DNA of 62,210 bases from JBBQTU01 sp038213005 (GCA_038213005.1 JBBQTU010000001.1:1-62210); one strand, 5' to 3'; counted from the first letter of the stretch, positions 52,617 to 62,047 are shown. Notes: generated by a model not told the origin, from the sequence alone. Translations and numbers: made by a program.

Positions 52617-52784
52617 TCACCTAGGTCGGTCTGTCGAAGGAGTTTGGTTCGTGACAGGATTTACTGCCCCGCGCCTCTGTGTCTCACTCGCTCGCCTGCC
52701 TTTTGGGCCGAAACGTTGGCCTCTTTCATGTGCAACCTGGAAAGTAAAAACTAGGTTGGACGCCCAACTCCCAAGGAGAACTGT

Positions 52785-53159
52785 ATGGGCAAGAAGTTGT
52801 ATGTCGGGAATCTGAGCTACGACGTCGATAGCTCCACGCTTCAGGAACTCTTCAGCCCCCACGGCACCGTGGAGAGCGCTGAGGTCATTCAAGACCGGGA
52901 CACCGGTCGCAGCAAGGGCTTCGGCTTCGTCCAGATGGGCACCGATGAAGAAGCTCAGGCGGCGATTGCCGCTCTGAACGGCCAGCAGCATGGTGGCCGG
53001 GCCTTGACCGTCAATGAGGCCAAGCCTCGCGAACCCCGCACCGGCGGCGGTGGCGGCGGCGGCGGCGGTCGTGGTGGCTTCGGCGGCGGCGGTGGCGGCG
53101 GCGGCCGTGGTGGCTACGGCGGCGGTGGTGGCGGCGGCGGCGGCCGTGGCCGCTTCTGA
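52785..53159 (+). CDS. Glycine-rich RRM RNA-binding protein
   Basis: One RRM fills residues 1-82: RNP2 KLYVGNL and RNP1 KGFGFVQM are intact, with the aromatic residues needed for stacking on RNA. Residues 88-124 are a Gly-rich tail with interspersed Arg and Phe/Tyr (GGRGGFGG, GGRGGYGG, GRGRF). The form resembles cyanobacterial Rbp and plant GRP proteins, which act as cold-induced RNA chaperones. AAGGAG lies before ATG. It has a long leader and its own terminator, so it is monocistronic. Confidence 0.94.
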   Translation: MGKKLYVGNLSYDVDSSTLQELFSPHGTVESAEVIQDRDTGRSKGFGFVQMGTDEEAQAAIAALNGQQHGGRALTVNEAKPREPRTGGGGGGGGGRGGFGGGGGGGGRGGYGGGGGGGGGRGRF

Positions 53160-53182
53160 TCCCCAACGCTACGCAAAATAAC

Positions 53183-53214
53183 AGAGAGGGCCACCAGCAA
53201 TGGTGGCCCTCTCT
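53183..53214 (+). terminator. Terminator hairpin after the RRM gene
   Basis: AGAGAGGGCCACC and GGTGGCCCTCTCT form a perfect 13-bp stem with a 6-nt loop, followed by GCATTT. It lies 24 bp after the stop codon. Confidence 0.75.
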
Positions 53215-53313
53215 GCATTTGGGCAAACCCTGCCGCCATCGGCGAACCTTCTCGACATGATAGCCACGAGCTGCGGCCCCCTTGGAATCCCCCTGGCTGC
53301 GTCCCCTTTGGAA

Positions 53314-53400
53314 TCCCTCGCACGTCGCAGACGTGCCGCACGTGGAGCACGTCTTTGACGTGCTGTTTCGCGCGGGCGACGCGGTCGATTGTCGATGGGA
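53314..53400. repeat. REP-like palindromic sequence (GCACGTC / GACGTGC)
   Basis: GCACGTCGCAGACGTGC and GCACGTCTTTGACGTGC are adjacent imperfect palindromes joined by CGCACGTGGA. A related CATGTCAAAGACGTGCGCCA lies at 57737-57756. They flank a RAYT scrap, the usual association for REP sequences. Confidence 0.6.
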
Positions 53401-53570
53401 TGACGCTTGGTTGGCCGCGTGGGCTGGCCGATGGCTGGCGTTTACCCATGCGATGCACTGGCGGGCGTCGCATAACACCGTGGGCTATCGCCACCTGTAT
53501 CAGGGCCGCTACAAGAGTTTCCCGGTCCAGCCCGGACCATCGCTCCTGAAGGTCTGTCGGTTGGTCTTGC
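53400..53570 (+). pseudogene. RAYT transposase central fragment
   Basis: AWLAAWAGRWLAFTHAMHWR and HTVGYRHLYQGRYKSFPVQ-like translation matches the segment after the HUH motif in RAYTs (HLYQGRFKSFPVQ), including the Tyr of the catalytic helix region. Both ends are missing. From 53571 to 53861 I recognise nothing reliable. Confidence 0.7.
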
Positions 53571-53861
53571 ATCGCTCTTTCCTCCACGCAACCACTTCCC
53601 TGTGTCCCTTGGCGCCCCCGGCATTACCCGGGTTCATCGCTACTATGGACACTCTGACTCCTGCATGCCGGCCTCGGACCGTCGCTGTCTCATGCAGGTC
53701 TCTTCGCGTCATGTGTCGGGCCTTCACGACCGCTGCGTCTCCAACCATCCCGCAGTCGCTACTGGCAGCCTTTGCACGTTACCCATTGGCTCCGGTAACT
53801 CTCCCCGCCCTCGCGGCAGGGCCCGGACTTCGCTCGTTCACTAGAAGGCTCGTCTCTGTCA

Positions 53862-54130
53862 AGTGAATAACCGCACCCGTTAGGTGCGTTGACCGCCCGG
53901 CCGCGCCCTCTCCATTTCAGCATTCAGCATTCAGCATTCAGCATTTCCGCCACCCCTAACAAACGTCAGATAATATCCGAGTTTGGCGGCGGTAGTTTTA
54001 CGCTCTTGCTCCCCAACGTGAAACTTGCGCATCTGCCCCCTCAATCGGCGCGCAACTCCTTATCTGACAAGGCCCCGCGCCCCACCCCACCCCCTCCCCT
54101 GAAAATCTGCGCATCTGCCTGCCGGCTGAC
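53862..54130 (+). repeat. Dispersed leader-like element, copy B (upstream of the 54265 hydrolase)
   Basis: It begins CTCTGTCAAGTGAATAACCG (a degraded boxA-like region), then GGTGCGTTGACCGCCCGGCC, four CAGCATT heptads (about 53917-53944), CACCCCTAACAAACGTC, GATAATATCCGAG, GGCGGTAGTTTTACGCTC, GAAACTTGCGCATCTGCCCC, GGCGCGCAACTCCTTATCTG, a C-rich tract (54081-54105) and AATCTGCGCATCTGCC. It is almost colinear with copy C. The promoter part upstream of boxA is not recognisable here. Confidence 0.78.
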
Positions 54131-54264
54131 CGCCAAAGTCGCTTACGCTCTACGTTCTACGCTCTATGTTTTTTGCTCGCCTTTCCCGCCCGCCTCTGGA
54201 CGAGCCCGCCTCAAAGAACCACAATTGACCGGCGCGCGTACTGACTGATGGCTATTGGGAGTTC

Positions 54265-55185
54265 GTGGCTGTGGTAACCTGGCGTCATCTAACCGATCTC
54301 AGCAAGCGGTCCGCGCTTGCGATGCGTCTGGCCGACCGTCTTGGCCGGGGCAAAGGCCGTGCGCGCTGGCTCGACCGCTTCGCCAATGCCGCACCGACTG
54401 ACATCAAGCCCGACCTCGCCGACTGGCAGAACCACGACCTCGCCGCCGTCTGGATCGGCCACGCCACCGTCCTGCTCCGTATCGCCGGCAAGACGATCCT
54501 CACCGACCCCGTCTTGGGCAACCGCGTTGGCATCGGCCTGGGCCTGATGACCGGCGGGCCAAGCCGACTCGTCGCCCCGGCGCTCTCTCTGAAGGAACTG
54601 CCGCCGGTGGATGTCGTCCTGGTGTCGCACGCCCACTACGACCATCTTGACCGCCCGACCCTCGCCCGCCTGCCTCGCCACACGCCCATCGTGCTCGCCA
54701 AAAACACCCGCGACCTGGTGGACGACCTTGGCTTCACCGACGTCACCGAACTCGATTGGGGCCAAGAGCGCCGCTTCGGCGACCTCGTCGTCCGTGCCAC
54801 CGAAGTGAACCACTGGGGTGCCCGCACCTTTCACGACACGCATCGCCAAGTCTGTGCGTTCGTGATCGAAGGCGCTCACCGGCGCATTCTCTTCGGCGGC
54901 GACTCAGCCTTCGGCCCGCATTTCCGCCAGGTCGGCCGTGTGGACCTCGCTGTGCTGGGCATCGGCGCCTACGACCCGTGGGTCGCCGGACACGCCACCC
55001 CAGAGCAGGCCTGGCAGATGGCCCAGGATGTGAAGGCCGATGCCATCCTGCCGATGCATCACAGTACCTTCCGCCTCAGCCGCGAACCCGTCAGCCAGCC
55101 CATCGAGCGATTGCTGGCGATCGCCGGGCGCTCCAGCGGCCGAGTCGTCGTCACCCAGGTCGGCGGCTCGTGGCGCCTCGTTTAG
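54265..55185 (+). CDS. Metallo-beta-lactamase-fold hydrolase (UlaG/NAPE-PLD-like)
   Basis: The 306-residue protein has AVWIGHATVLLRIAGKTILT as the first strands, the metal motif VSHAHYDHLDRPT, a third His in VNHWGARTF, the bridging Asp in LFGGDSAFGPHF and the final His in ILPMHHSTF. This pattern matches UlaG-like lactonases and N-acyl-phosphatidylethanolamine phospholipase D. GTG 54265 is the annotated start, but later starts (GTG 54271 or ATG 54322) are possible. Lipid or lactone substrates are likely; no partner genes indicate which. Confidence 0.85.
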   Translation: MAVVTWRHLTDLSKRSALAMRLADRLGRGKGRARWLDRFANAAPTDIKPDLADWQNHDLAAVWIGHATVLLRIAGKTILTDPVLGNRVGIGLGLMTGGPSRLVAPALSLKELPPVDVVLVSHAHYDHLDRPTLARLPRHTPIVLAKNTRDLVDDLGFTDVTELDWGQERRFGDLVVRATEVNHWGARTFHDTHRQVCAFVIEGAHRRILFGGDSAFGPHFRQVGRVDLAVLGIGAYDPWVAGHATPEQAWQMAQDVKADAILPMHHSTFRLSREPVSQPIERLLAIAGRSSGRVVVTQVGGSWRLV

Positions 55186-55272
55186 GCCGCGTCGACTTGT
55201 CAGCGGAAGAAACAATATGTCGTCAAGCAGCAATGATTGGCTGGCCTGTTTGCTGGGATGTGGCCCGGTAGG

Positions 55273-55674
55273 ATGGATGTCATGCTCGCCCCTGGACAGG
55301 TGGCCGATTATCTTCGCGAATTGCTGGCGATTCCGCTGTTGGTCGGAAACACTGGGGTTTGGAGTTTGCCGGCCGGTCCGGCGTTCAGCAGGCATGTTGT
55401 CTCCAGTCCCAAGCTGATCCTGGTGCATGAGGGCGTGGTGGCATATCAGCTTAAGAACATGGAACTGACGCTTCGCTCGGGGATGATGCTGTATCGTCCG
55501 GCCCTTACGGCTGCCTTGTGGAGGGTGCTGGAGCCCTGCCGGCTTCTCTATTGCGAGTGTTCTGTACCTGCCGATATGGTGCACGGGGCGCTTCCCAACT
55601 GCCATCGGTGTGCCGACGGGCAATCTCCGACAAATACGCGGCCGACCCTTGCTGCAAAGCCCGCGCACGGTTGA
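55273..55674 (+). CDS. Cupin-like protein resembling the N-terminal half of an AraC regulator
   Basis: About 133 residues read GVWSLPAGPAFSRHVVSSPK then LILVHEGVVAYQ, LRSGMMLYRPAL and CRLLYCECSV. This is the ligand-binding cupin half of a planctomycete AraC-type regulator. The DNA-binding helix-turn-helix pair that should follow is absent, and the frame ends at 55674. Either a truncated pseudogene or a stand-alone sensor; the Cys-rich tail (NCHRCADG) does not match the regulator family. Confidence 0.55.
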   Translation: MDVMLAPGQVADYLRELLAIPLLVGNTGVWSLPAGPAFSRHVVSSPKLILVHEGVVAYQLKNMELTLRSGMMLYRPALTAALWRVLEPCRLLYCECSVPADMVHGALPNCHRCADGQSPTNTRPTLAAKPAHG

Positions 55675-55999
55675 GAGCGGGCGCGCCCTAAGTGGCCGCG
55701 ATTCACTCAGGCGCGCGTCATGACCAGAAGCCAGTCAAACAGGTGCGGCAGGTTTGGCCCGCGCCATTGGCCGTTGGCATCGCCTTGGGCAATACCCAAC
55801 TCATGGCGTTTGAGGGTGTTTGTCTCGACGTAGGCAGCGCGGTATTCGCAACCGATGCGGCGTCCCGGCGCGGGCGGTCCCAGGCATGGGCCGAGGCCCG
55901 CCGGTGGGTGCACCGGCGGCACTTGCCCGGATTTTCGGGCACGCCCGAGATCTTCGGGCGTGTGGACCATTGCCCCGTTCCCCATTATTCTTTTCTGGA
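55675..55999. other. Spacer upstream of purN with an unclassified remnant
   Basis: A minus-strand frame ends CEYRAAYVETNTLKRHELGI then NLPHLFDWLLVMTRA (stop at 55707). It looks protein-like but I cannot assign it, and its upstream part is broken. CGGGCACGCCCGAGATCTTCG near 55936 forms small hairpins. Confidence 0.4.
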
Positions 56000-56644
56000 A
56001 TGAGCGGAAGACGCCTCAAACTCGCGGTCCTTCTCAGCGGTTCCGGAACCACGCTTCAGAACATGGTCGACCGCATCGCGGCGGGGACCCTCGACGCCAG
56101 CGTTGAACTGGTGATCGGCTCTCGCCCGGGGCTCAAGGGGATCGAGCGCGCCCAGAAAGCCGGCCTGCGCTGCGCCGTCGTCGAGCGCAAAGGCTTTGCC
56201 GACGTCGCCGCCTTCAGCCACGAAGTCTTCCGTCGCATCGACGCCGCGGGGCCCGACTTGGTCTGCTTTGCCGGCTGGCTCTGTTTTCTGGACATCCCGC
56301 GGAAATACACCGGGCGGGTCATGAACATCCATCCCGCCCTGCTGCCCAGTTTCGGCGGCCGGGGGATGTACGGCCACCACGTCCACGAAGCCGTCCTGGC
56401 CCACGGCTGCAAGATCAGCGGCTGCACCGTCCACTTCGTGGATAACGCCTACGACACCGGCCCGGTCATCGTGCAGCGCACCTGCCCGATCGTCGAAGGC
56501 GACACCGCCGACGCACTGGCCGTCCGCGTCTTCGAACAGGAGAAGATCGCCTACCCCGCCGCCCTCACCCTCTTCGCCCAAGACCGCCTCAAAATCGTCG
56601 GCCGACGCGTTGAGATCCTCCCTCACCCTGAAATCGCCCAATGA
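56000..56644 (+). CDS. purN: Phosphoribosylglycinamide formyltransferase
   Basis: It transfers a formyl group from 10-formyl-THF to GAR, the third purine step. The 214-residue protein has KLAVLLSGSGTTLQNMVDRI at the N-terminus, and the catalytic segment MNIHPALLPSFGGRGMYGHH with the conserved Asn and His; the catalytic Asp lies in FVDNAYDTGPVIVQ. ATG 56000 is chosen as the family start; the open frame extends upstream to 55820. Its stop overlaps the plsY start (ATGA), coupling purine and lipid genes. Confidence 0.95.
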   Translation: MSGRRLKLAVLLSGSGTTLQNMVDRIAAGTLDASVELVIGSRPGLKGIERAQKAGLRCAVVERKGFADVAAFSHEVFRRIDAAGPDLVCFAGWLCFLDIPRKYTGRVMNIHPALLPSFGGRGMYGHHVHEAVLAHGCKISGCTVHFVDNAYDTGPVIVQRTCPIVEGDTADALAVRVFEQEKIAYPAALTLFAQDRLKIVGRRVEILPHPEIAQ

Positions 56645-57318
56645 CCTCCGCTGAAATCGATCTCATCGCCCTGATCCCGATCGCCTACCTATTGGGCTCG
56701 ATCCCCTGCGGGCTGATTGTGGGTCTGGCCAACGGCGTGGACCCGCGCAAGGCCGGGTCCGGCAACATCGGTGCCACCAACGTCGGCCGCCTCCTGGGCG
56801 CCAAGTTCTTCCTTTACGTCTTCCTGCTGGACCTGCTCAAAGCCGCGATCCCCACGGCGATCGGATCGTGGGTCGTCACCCGCCACGGGTACGATGGCAC
56901 CCGCTCTACCGTCCAGGTCATCCTCCACCTGCTCGTCGGTTTTTCGGCGATCTTTGGCCACATGTTCAGCATCTTTATCGGTTTCAAAGGCGGCAAAGGC
57001 GTCGCCTGCGGCGCGGGCGTGGCCCTGGGCTTCTACCCCTTCTTCACCATCCCGGGCCTGGCCGCCCTGCTGCTCTGGGGCATCCTCTTCGCCATCACCC
57101 GCTACGTCAGCCTGGCCTCGATCATCGCCGCCATCTTCTTCCCCATCGCCTACGTCGCCATCGGTCTGGCTCGCGACTGGCACCCTTTCACCACGCAGCT
57201 TCCCCTGCTCCTGTTCTCAACCCTCATCGGCGCGATGGTCGTCTACCGCCACCGCTCCAACATCGCCCGCCTCCGCGCCGGCACTGAATCCCGCTTCGTC
57301 AAGAAGCCCCGCACCTGA
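56641..57318 (+). CDS. plsY: Acyl-phosphate:glycerol-3-phosphate acyltransferase
   Basis: PlsY makes lysophosphatidic acid from acyl-phosphate and glycerol-3-phosphate. The 225-residue membrane protein has about six hydrophobic helices and the three conserved motifs: YLLGSIPCG, GSGNIGATNVGR and GFKGGKGVA. The start overlaps purN by 4 bp. gpsA at 24969 provides the acceptor. Confidence 0.95.
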   Translation: MTSAEIDLIALIPIAYLLGSIPCGLIVGLANGVDPRKAGSGNIGATNVGRLLGAKFFLYVFLLDLLKAAIPTAIGSWVVTRHGYDGTRSTVQVILHLLVGFSAIFGHMFSIFIGFKGGKGVACGAGVALGFYPFFTIPGLAALLLWGILFAITRYVSLASIIAAIFFPIAYVAIGLARDWHPFTTQLPLLLFSTLIGAMVVYRHRSNIARLRAGTESRFVKKPRT

Positions 57319-57921
57319 GCAGGGGCGATTCTTCCAGCCTCTCAGGTCCTCTTGATACTTGTAACTTATGCGCTGCAATACCTCGAATGAACCAGGTACT
57401 CCGGTATGTCACCGAGACCGGGACAATCGTCGTCAGCGCGAAGCCGGCATCCCCCGCTCCGCTGACCGCCTGAAACTACTTCCATAGCGACCGACCCGTC
57501 GGCCACGGCCGCCCAGGGAGCCCGCACTCCAAAAAAAGCCGCGACCCGGTGAACTTTTGTCCGTTCGGACGTTCGCCGGGCCGTGTCTTCACTCATGAAT
57601 CCTTTTTCACCTTCCGGTGTCTTTGGATCACGAGCTTGGTAGACGATAGCGCCGCCGATTCGACGACCCAAGCGGACTCAGGCAAACAAAATTCCGGACC
57701 GTAGAGCCGCCACCTGCCGGGCGGGACAGGGGAATCGCATGTCAAAGACGTGCGCCACGGAGGCAACCTGCGGCAATCGCCTTTGGCTCGCCCATGTCGC
57801 CCGGGAGCCAGCCTGGTGTCTGTATCTGGGTGCCATCATGGTCCTGGCCGAACCGTCCTGCTTTACCATCGCCCCCCAGTGCGATACGCTGAGTCTGCTT
57901 CGTTAACAAAAGGATCTTCCG
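57319..57921. other. 600-bp spacer between plsY and argJ
   Basis: No recognisable gene. CATGTCAAAGACGTGCGCCA (57737-57756) is related to the REP-like palindromes at 53314-53400. A minus-strand frame at 57366-57671 has no similarity I know. A plausible ribosome site (AAAGGATC) precedes argJ. Confidence 0.5.
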
Positions 57922-59130
57922 ATGGCTGAACTGCATCTGCTCTCTCCGCTTGGCTTCCGGGCCAGTGGCGTCTACGCCGGCATCAAGTCCAAGAACGTCC
58001 CCGACGTGGGCCTGCTGGTCTGCCAGACCATCGCGGCCGCCGGCGCGGTCTTCACCACCAACAAGGTCTTCGCCGCCCCGGTGAAGGTCGGCCGAGAGCA
58101 CGTCCATTCCGGCAAGATCCGTGGCGTCGTCGTCAACAGCGGCTGCGCCAACGCCTGCACCGGCAAACAGGGCGAGAAGGATGCCCTGGAGATGTGCCAG
58201 CTCGCCGCCGCCGAAGTCGACGCGGACGCTCCTCAGTTCCTGCCCTCGTCCACCGGCATCATCGGCCATCTGCTGCCCATGGATAAGATCCGCACCGGCA
58301 TCCACAAGGCCGCGGCGAACCTGGGCAACTCGGCCGAACATGCCGAGCTTTTCGGCCGGGCCATCATGACCACCGACCTCAAGCGCAAGCACGCCGCGGT
58401 TGAGTTCAAGATGGGCAAGGAGAAGGTCATCATCGCCGGAGCCTGCAAGGGCAGCGGCATGATCGGCCCGCGTCTGGCCGTCCCGCACGCCACGATGCTG
58501 GCTTACCTCACCACCGACGCCCAGGTCAGCCCCATGGTCCTGCGCAAGCTGATGCAGGATGCCGCCAACCTCTCGTTCAACAACGTCACCGTCGACGACC
58601 AGGCCAGCACCAACGACACCTGCGTGATCCTTTCGTCCGGCGCCGGCGGGGCAAAGGTCATCGTCGATAAGGACGTCAAAACATTCGCCGCCGCCCTGAA
58701 CGATCTGTGCAAGCAGCTCGCCTACCAGATCGCCGCCGACGGCGAAGGCGCAACCCGCGTCATCGAGGTCATCGTTCGCAACGCCAAGAGCGACGACTCC
58801 GGCCGGATCATCGCCCGCTCAATCGCCAATTCGCCGCTGGTGAAGTGCGCCGTCAACGGCAACGATCCCAACTGGGGCCGCATCCTCTGCGCCGCCGGCA
58901 TGACCGGCGAGCAGTTCGACCCGGAAAAAGCCGTCCTGAAACTCCAGGACACGGTGGTCTTCCGCTCCGGCCGCCCGGCCGAGTTCGACGCCGCGGCTGC
59001 CAGCAAGTCGATGAAGGCGGCGAAGGTCGTGATCGACCTGGACTGCAAACTGGGCAAGAACGCCAGCACGGTCTGGACCTGCGACCTGTCTAAGGAATAC
59101 GTCAGTATCAATGCCGACTACCACACGTAA
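57922..59130 (+). CDS. argJ: Bifunctional ornithine acetyltransferase/N-acetylglutamate synthase
   Basis: ArgJ recycles the acetyl group of N-acetylornithine to glutamate in arginine synthesis. The 402-residue precursor should self-cleave before the Thr of HATMLAYLTTDA, giving the alpha and beta chains. VVVNSGCANACTGKQGEKDA, FLPSSTGIIGHLLPM and the C-terminal VNGNDPNWGRILCAAGMTG and KEYVSINADYHT are characteristic. Whether it also accepts acetyl-CoA cannot be read from the sequence. No other arg gene is near. Confidence 0.96.
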   Translation: MAELHLLSPLGFRASGVYAGIKSKNVPDVGLLVCQTIAAAGAVFTTNKVFAAPVKVGREHVHSGKIRGVVVNSGCANACTGKQGEKDALEMCQLAAAEVDADAPQFLPSSTGIIGHLLPMDKIRTGIHKAAANLGNSAEHAELFGRAIMTTDLKRKHAAVEFKMGKEKVIIAGACKGSGMIGPRLAVPHATMLAYLTTDAQVSPMVLRKLMQDAANLSFNNVTVDDQASTNDTCVILSSGAGGAKVIVDKDVKTFAAALNDLCKQLAYQIAADGEGATRVIEVIVRNAKSDDSGRIIARSIANSPLVKCAVNGNDPNWGRILCAAGMTGEQFDPEKAVLKLQDTVVFRSGRPAEFDAAAASKSMKAAKVVIDLDCKLGKNASTVWTCDLSKEYVSINADYHT

Positions 59131-59167
59131 GCATCATGGAACCGGGTTGTGCGGGCAGAAACCCTGC

Positions 59168-59285
59168 CGCAATTCAGAAATCCGAAACCAGAAATCCGAA
59201 TGAAGCCCGAAACCAGAAATCCGAATTCGGAATTGGTCATTCGGACTTGATTCGTCATTCTGGTTTCTGCATTCTGCATTCAGTG
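59168..59285. repeat. Heptad repeats between argJ and the PBP gene
   Basis: AATCCGA and AACCAGA units with 7-bp spacing at about 59176-59225, and TTCTGGT/TTCTGCA/TTCTGCA at about 59259-59280, which are inversely related (CAGAAAT-type). The two sets could pair imperfectly and lie between two convergent genes, where a bidirectional terminator would be expected. Confidence 0.65.
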
Positions 59286-59308
59286 TCGGTGCTGCATTCG
59301 GCTCTCTA

Positions 59309-61228
59309 TCAGTGCCGCACAGGTGTGGCTGTTCCCGCGGGCTTGGCCGGTTGCGTGGTCGGCTTGTTGTAGATATTCGCCTGGTAGTTCACCAGGTGGC
59401 TCACCACCTCCACCGGCGGGGGCGGCAACTGCGGCGAAGGCGGGACCTGCATGTACGCCAGCGAGCGCGTCAGAATCCTCGCAGCGCCCGGGCCTGACAC
59501 CGCACCGCCAAAGTGGGCGATCGCGCGATCGGGGTCATGCACGATCATCGCCACGACCAGCTTCGGGTCCTCGAAGGGCGCCCCGCCCAGGAAGGTGCTG
59601 TTAAACCGCGTCGAGCTGTACCCTGCCGGTCCCTCGGAAATATGCGCCGTCCCCGTCTTTCCAAAGATGTTCCAGACCCACCAGTTGTCCACGTTCCACT
59701 GGTTGTCCACTTTGCTCTTGATGATCGACGCCGTCCCGCGCAGCGGCACGTCCGCCAGGATCCGCCGCATCTTCAGCGCAGTGGCCGGATCGACCACTTG
59801 CCGCGGCGCACCCGCGCCGCCGGCCGCCTGCGGAATCACGCGGCCCGCGTCATCCAGCGTGCCTTTGACGATGTGCACCGGCATCAATCGCCCGCTGTTG
59901 GCATACGCCGCCATCGCGCGAGCCAGTTGTAGCGGCGTGACCATCACCTCATACCCCTGCGCCACCGAATCCGTGCTCGCCCGGCCCCACTGGGCCAGCG
60001 GCTTCACCCGCCCTCGATTCTCGCCGGGCAGTTCGATCCCGGTGAGTTGACCATAGCCAAACGCAGTCAGCGCCGCGTAGATCTTCGGATTGCCATACCT
60101 TTCGGACACCATGCAACTGCCGATGTTGCTCGACTTCACCAGCACATCCCAAAGGCATAGCGGTCCGTAGCCATGGGTATCGGTGATCCGCCGGTTGCTG
60201 TAGCCCGGGCTCCACGACAGTGAGTGGATCGGGAACATCTGACCCCAGCTCACCACTCCATCGGCCATCGCCGGACCGGCGATAAACGGCTTCATCGCCG
60301 ACCCCGGCTCGAATGGCGCCACCAGCGCGTTATTCGTCCTGGCCTCCGGCGTCGATGCATTCAGATCCTGCGGATTGAACGTCGGCCAGTTCGCCAGCGC
60401 CAGCACTTCGCCGGTCTTCGCGTCCAGCACCACCGCTTCGGCGCGCTTGCCCTTGGTCCGCGTGCAGGTGTCGGTGAGTTCCTGCTCCACGATCATCTGG
60501 ATATTCGCGTCAATCGTGAGCATCAGATGCCGCCCGTGTTCCGGCGGCACATAATCATCCTCATTCACGGCAATCGCCCGGCGTCGGGCGTCCTTCAGCA
60601 CCCGCTGCTGACCCACGCGCCCCGCCAACTGCTTCTCAAAACGCAGTTCGACGCCTTCAAGGCCCTTCTGCCGCTCGGTGCCGGTCGGGCTGTCCCCGTC
60701 TTTGCCTACGCCTCCCAGGATGTGGGCCGCGACGGCGCCCATCGGATAGATCCGCTGATCCACCGGAAAGAAACCGACGCCCGGGAGGTCCAACTTGCGG
60801 ATCGCGCTGACGGTCGTCTCGTCCACACTCGCGGCGATCTTCAGATACTGCGATTCGGACTTCTCCGAGATCAGCCCCGCCAGCTTGAACGGATCCCAAT
60901 CCAGGATCCCCGCCAGCGCACGCACCTTCTGATCCATCTCCGTCAGCGACCTGCCGTCGGTCTGGAAATACTCCGTCATGAACGAAGGATCGACGAAGAC
61001 ACCCTGGTTCTGCACGGTGCAGGCCAATAGGGCCCCGTTGCGGTCAAAGATGCTCCCCCGCCGGGCCGGCAGCCATTCCGTGCGATGGTGCTGCCCCTCG
61101 GCCTTCTGTATGACCCGCTGGCGGCCGTAGGTCTGCAGGTAAGCCACCCGCCCGGCCAACACAACCATACCCGTGCCCAGAAGGAGCAATACCACCAGCC
61201 CGCGAACGCGTGAAAAACCCGTATCCAT
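59309..61228 (-). CDS. Class B penicillin-binding protein (FtsI/SpoVD-like transpeptidase)
   Basis: The 639-residue protein has a single N-terminal helix (GLVVLLLLGTGMVVLAGRVAY), a pedestal domain starting LPARRGSIFDRNGALLA, and a transpeptidase domain. The active-site motifs are FEPGSAMKPF (SxxK, Ser about 311), VKSSNIG (SxN) and FGKTGTAH (KTG). A Pro/Thr-rich tail ends the protein. It crosslinks peptidoglycan, at the septum if it is FtsI. No division or mur genes are adjacent, so FtsI versus another class B PBP is unresolved. Leader element D lies upstream in the same orientation. Confidence 0.93.
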   Translation of the reverse strand: MDTGFSRVRGLVVLLLLGTGMVVLAGRVAYLQTYGRQRVIQKAEGQHHRTEWLPARRGSIFDRNGALLACTVQNQGVFVDPSFMTEYFQTDGRSLTEMDQKVRALAGILDWDPFKLAGLISEKSESQYLKIAASVDETTVSAIRKLDLPGVGFFPVDQRIYPMGAVAAHILGGVGKDGDSPTGTERQKGLEGVELRFEKQLAGRVGQQRVLKDARRRAIAVNEDDYVPPEHGRHLMLTIDANIQMIVEQELTDTCTRTKGKRAEAVVLDAKTGEVLALANWPTFNPQDLNASTPEARTNNALVAPFEPGSAMKPFIAGPAMADGVVSWGQMFPIHSLSWSPGYSNRRITDTHGYGPLCLWDVLVKSSNIGSCMVSERYGNPKIYAALTAFGYGQLTGIELPGENRGRVKPLAQWGRASTDSVAQGYEVMVTPLQLARAMAAYANSGRLMPVHIVKGTLDDAGRVIPQAAGGAGAPRQVVDPATALKMRRILADVPLRGTASIIKSKVDNQWNVDNWWVWNIFGKTGTAHISEGPAGYSSTRFNSTFLGGAPFEDPKLVVAMIVHDPDRAIAHFGGAVSGPGAARILTRSLAYMQVPPSPQLPPPPVEVVSHLVNYQANIYNKPTTQPAKPAGTATPVRH

Positions 61229-61707
61229 GATTGGGTGCCATCATAACATACCGCCGCTGCTCAAGCGCACACCGCGCGGGGGGGGGATTTTATAACGCGT
61301 CAAAGGCTGGCCCAAGTGGCTTGCTTCTGCTCCGCTCAAGTGGGGCCGCCGCCTCTGCCGCCCCTTTGATCCGCTCCCATGTCTGATAGACTTACGTGCG
61401 ATCGGAGGGGCAAGATGCGCACGTTTTCCAGGGGTGTGGGGAGGGGGTCGGGAGAGCAGTGCCAATAAAGACTTACGTGCGAATCAGGGAGTCAGACGCG
61501 CAAGTTTCGCGTGGCCGAACCGATTGAATGTAAGTGGAATCGGGACGGGTGGGAAAGAGCGTAAAAACGTAGAGCCCGCCGCAGCGGGTAAACTGCGAAC
61601 GTAACGGGCGACCAGAGAGCACAATCACACCTGTTAGGTATTTACATTGAAGGGCAATTTCGGACTTGGCTGGTACGATTATCGGCGGTTAATGACCGGA
61701 TATTCAC

Positions 61708-61720
61708 TTTTCAAAGAGCA
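61708..61720 (-). promoter_or_regulatory. boxA-like motif in element D
   Basis: TGCTCTTTGAAAA followed by GTGAATA. The closest of the copies to the TGCTCTTT core of rRNA boxA. Confidence 0.45.
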
Positions 61721-61763
61721 CCAGAGTCGGCGCGCACGCTGGGCGCCACAGCTAACAGTTCTA

Positions 61764-61792
61764 AGTGTAAGATAGGGAGGTGGCCGGGTCAA
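61764..61792 (-). promoter_or_regulatory. Sigma-70 promoter of leader element D
   Basis: TTGACC (61792-61787), 17 bp, TACACT (61769-61764). Same -35 and spacing as in copy A. The start would be near 61757, about 37 nt before the boxA-like motif. Confidence 0.55.
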
Positions 61793-62047
61793 GTCGAATG
61801 TGAGACCTGTGCCGTTTTTCGGGCCGACGCCCCGGCGAATTGGATGGATCGGGTGGATGCGGTGAAACGCATGGGCCTGGAGTGGACGATGCGGGACTGG
61901 GACCGGCCCCAAGGCAAGGCAATGGAAGGAGCATTGAGGCATGCGCAGGGGAATGTGGGATGTCCATTTCGACTGTTTGGGATGTTGCTTTTGAATGTTT
62001 CTACGATTCCCATCTAGGTGTTCGTGTGGGATGTCACCTTATCTGGC

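Larger units (their letters stand above)
61390..61862 (-). repeat. Dispersed leader-like element, copy D (upstream of the PBP gene)
   Basis: On the minus strand: CCGCATCCACCCGATCC, CCCGAAAAACGGCACA, the promoter, GGCGCCCAGCGTGCGCGCC, boxA-like TGCTCTTTGAAAA (61720-61708), GTGAATATCCGG, ACGTTTTTACGCTC, GCGAAACTTGCGCGTCTG, a C-rich tract (about 61432-61452) and GGAAAACGTGCGCATCTTGC. Its first 165 bp align with 700-862. It ends about 160 bp before the PBP start. Confidence 0.75.

Noticed and set aside
53572..53861. Protein-like open frame after the RAYT fragment
   Set aside because: Reading is Ser/Pro/Arg-rich with no domain; could be part of an unidentified repeat but not supported as a gene.
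57366..57671. 101-codon minus-strand ORF between plsY and argJ
   Set aside because: No recognisable motif and no plausible translation signal.
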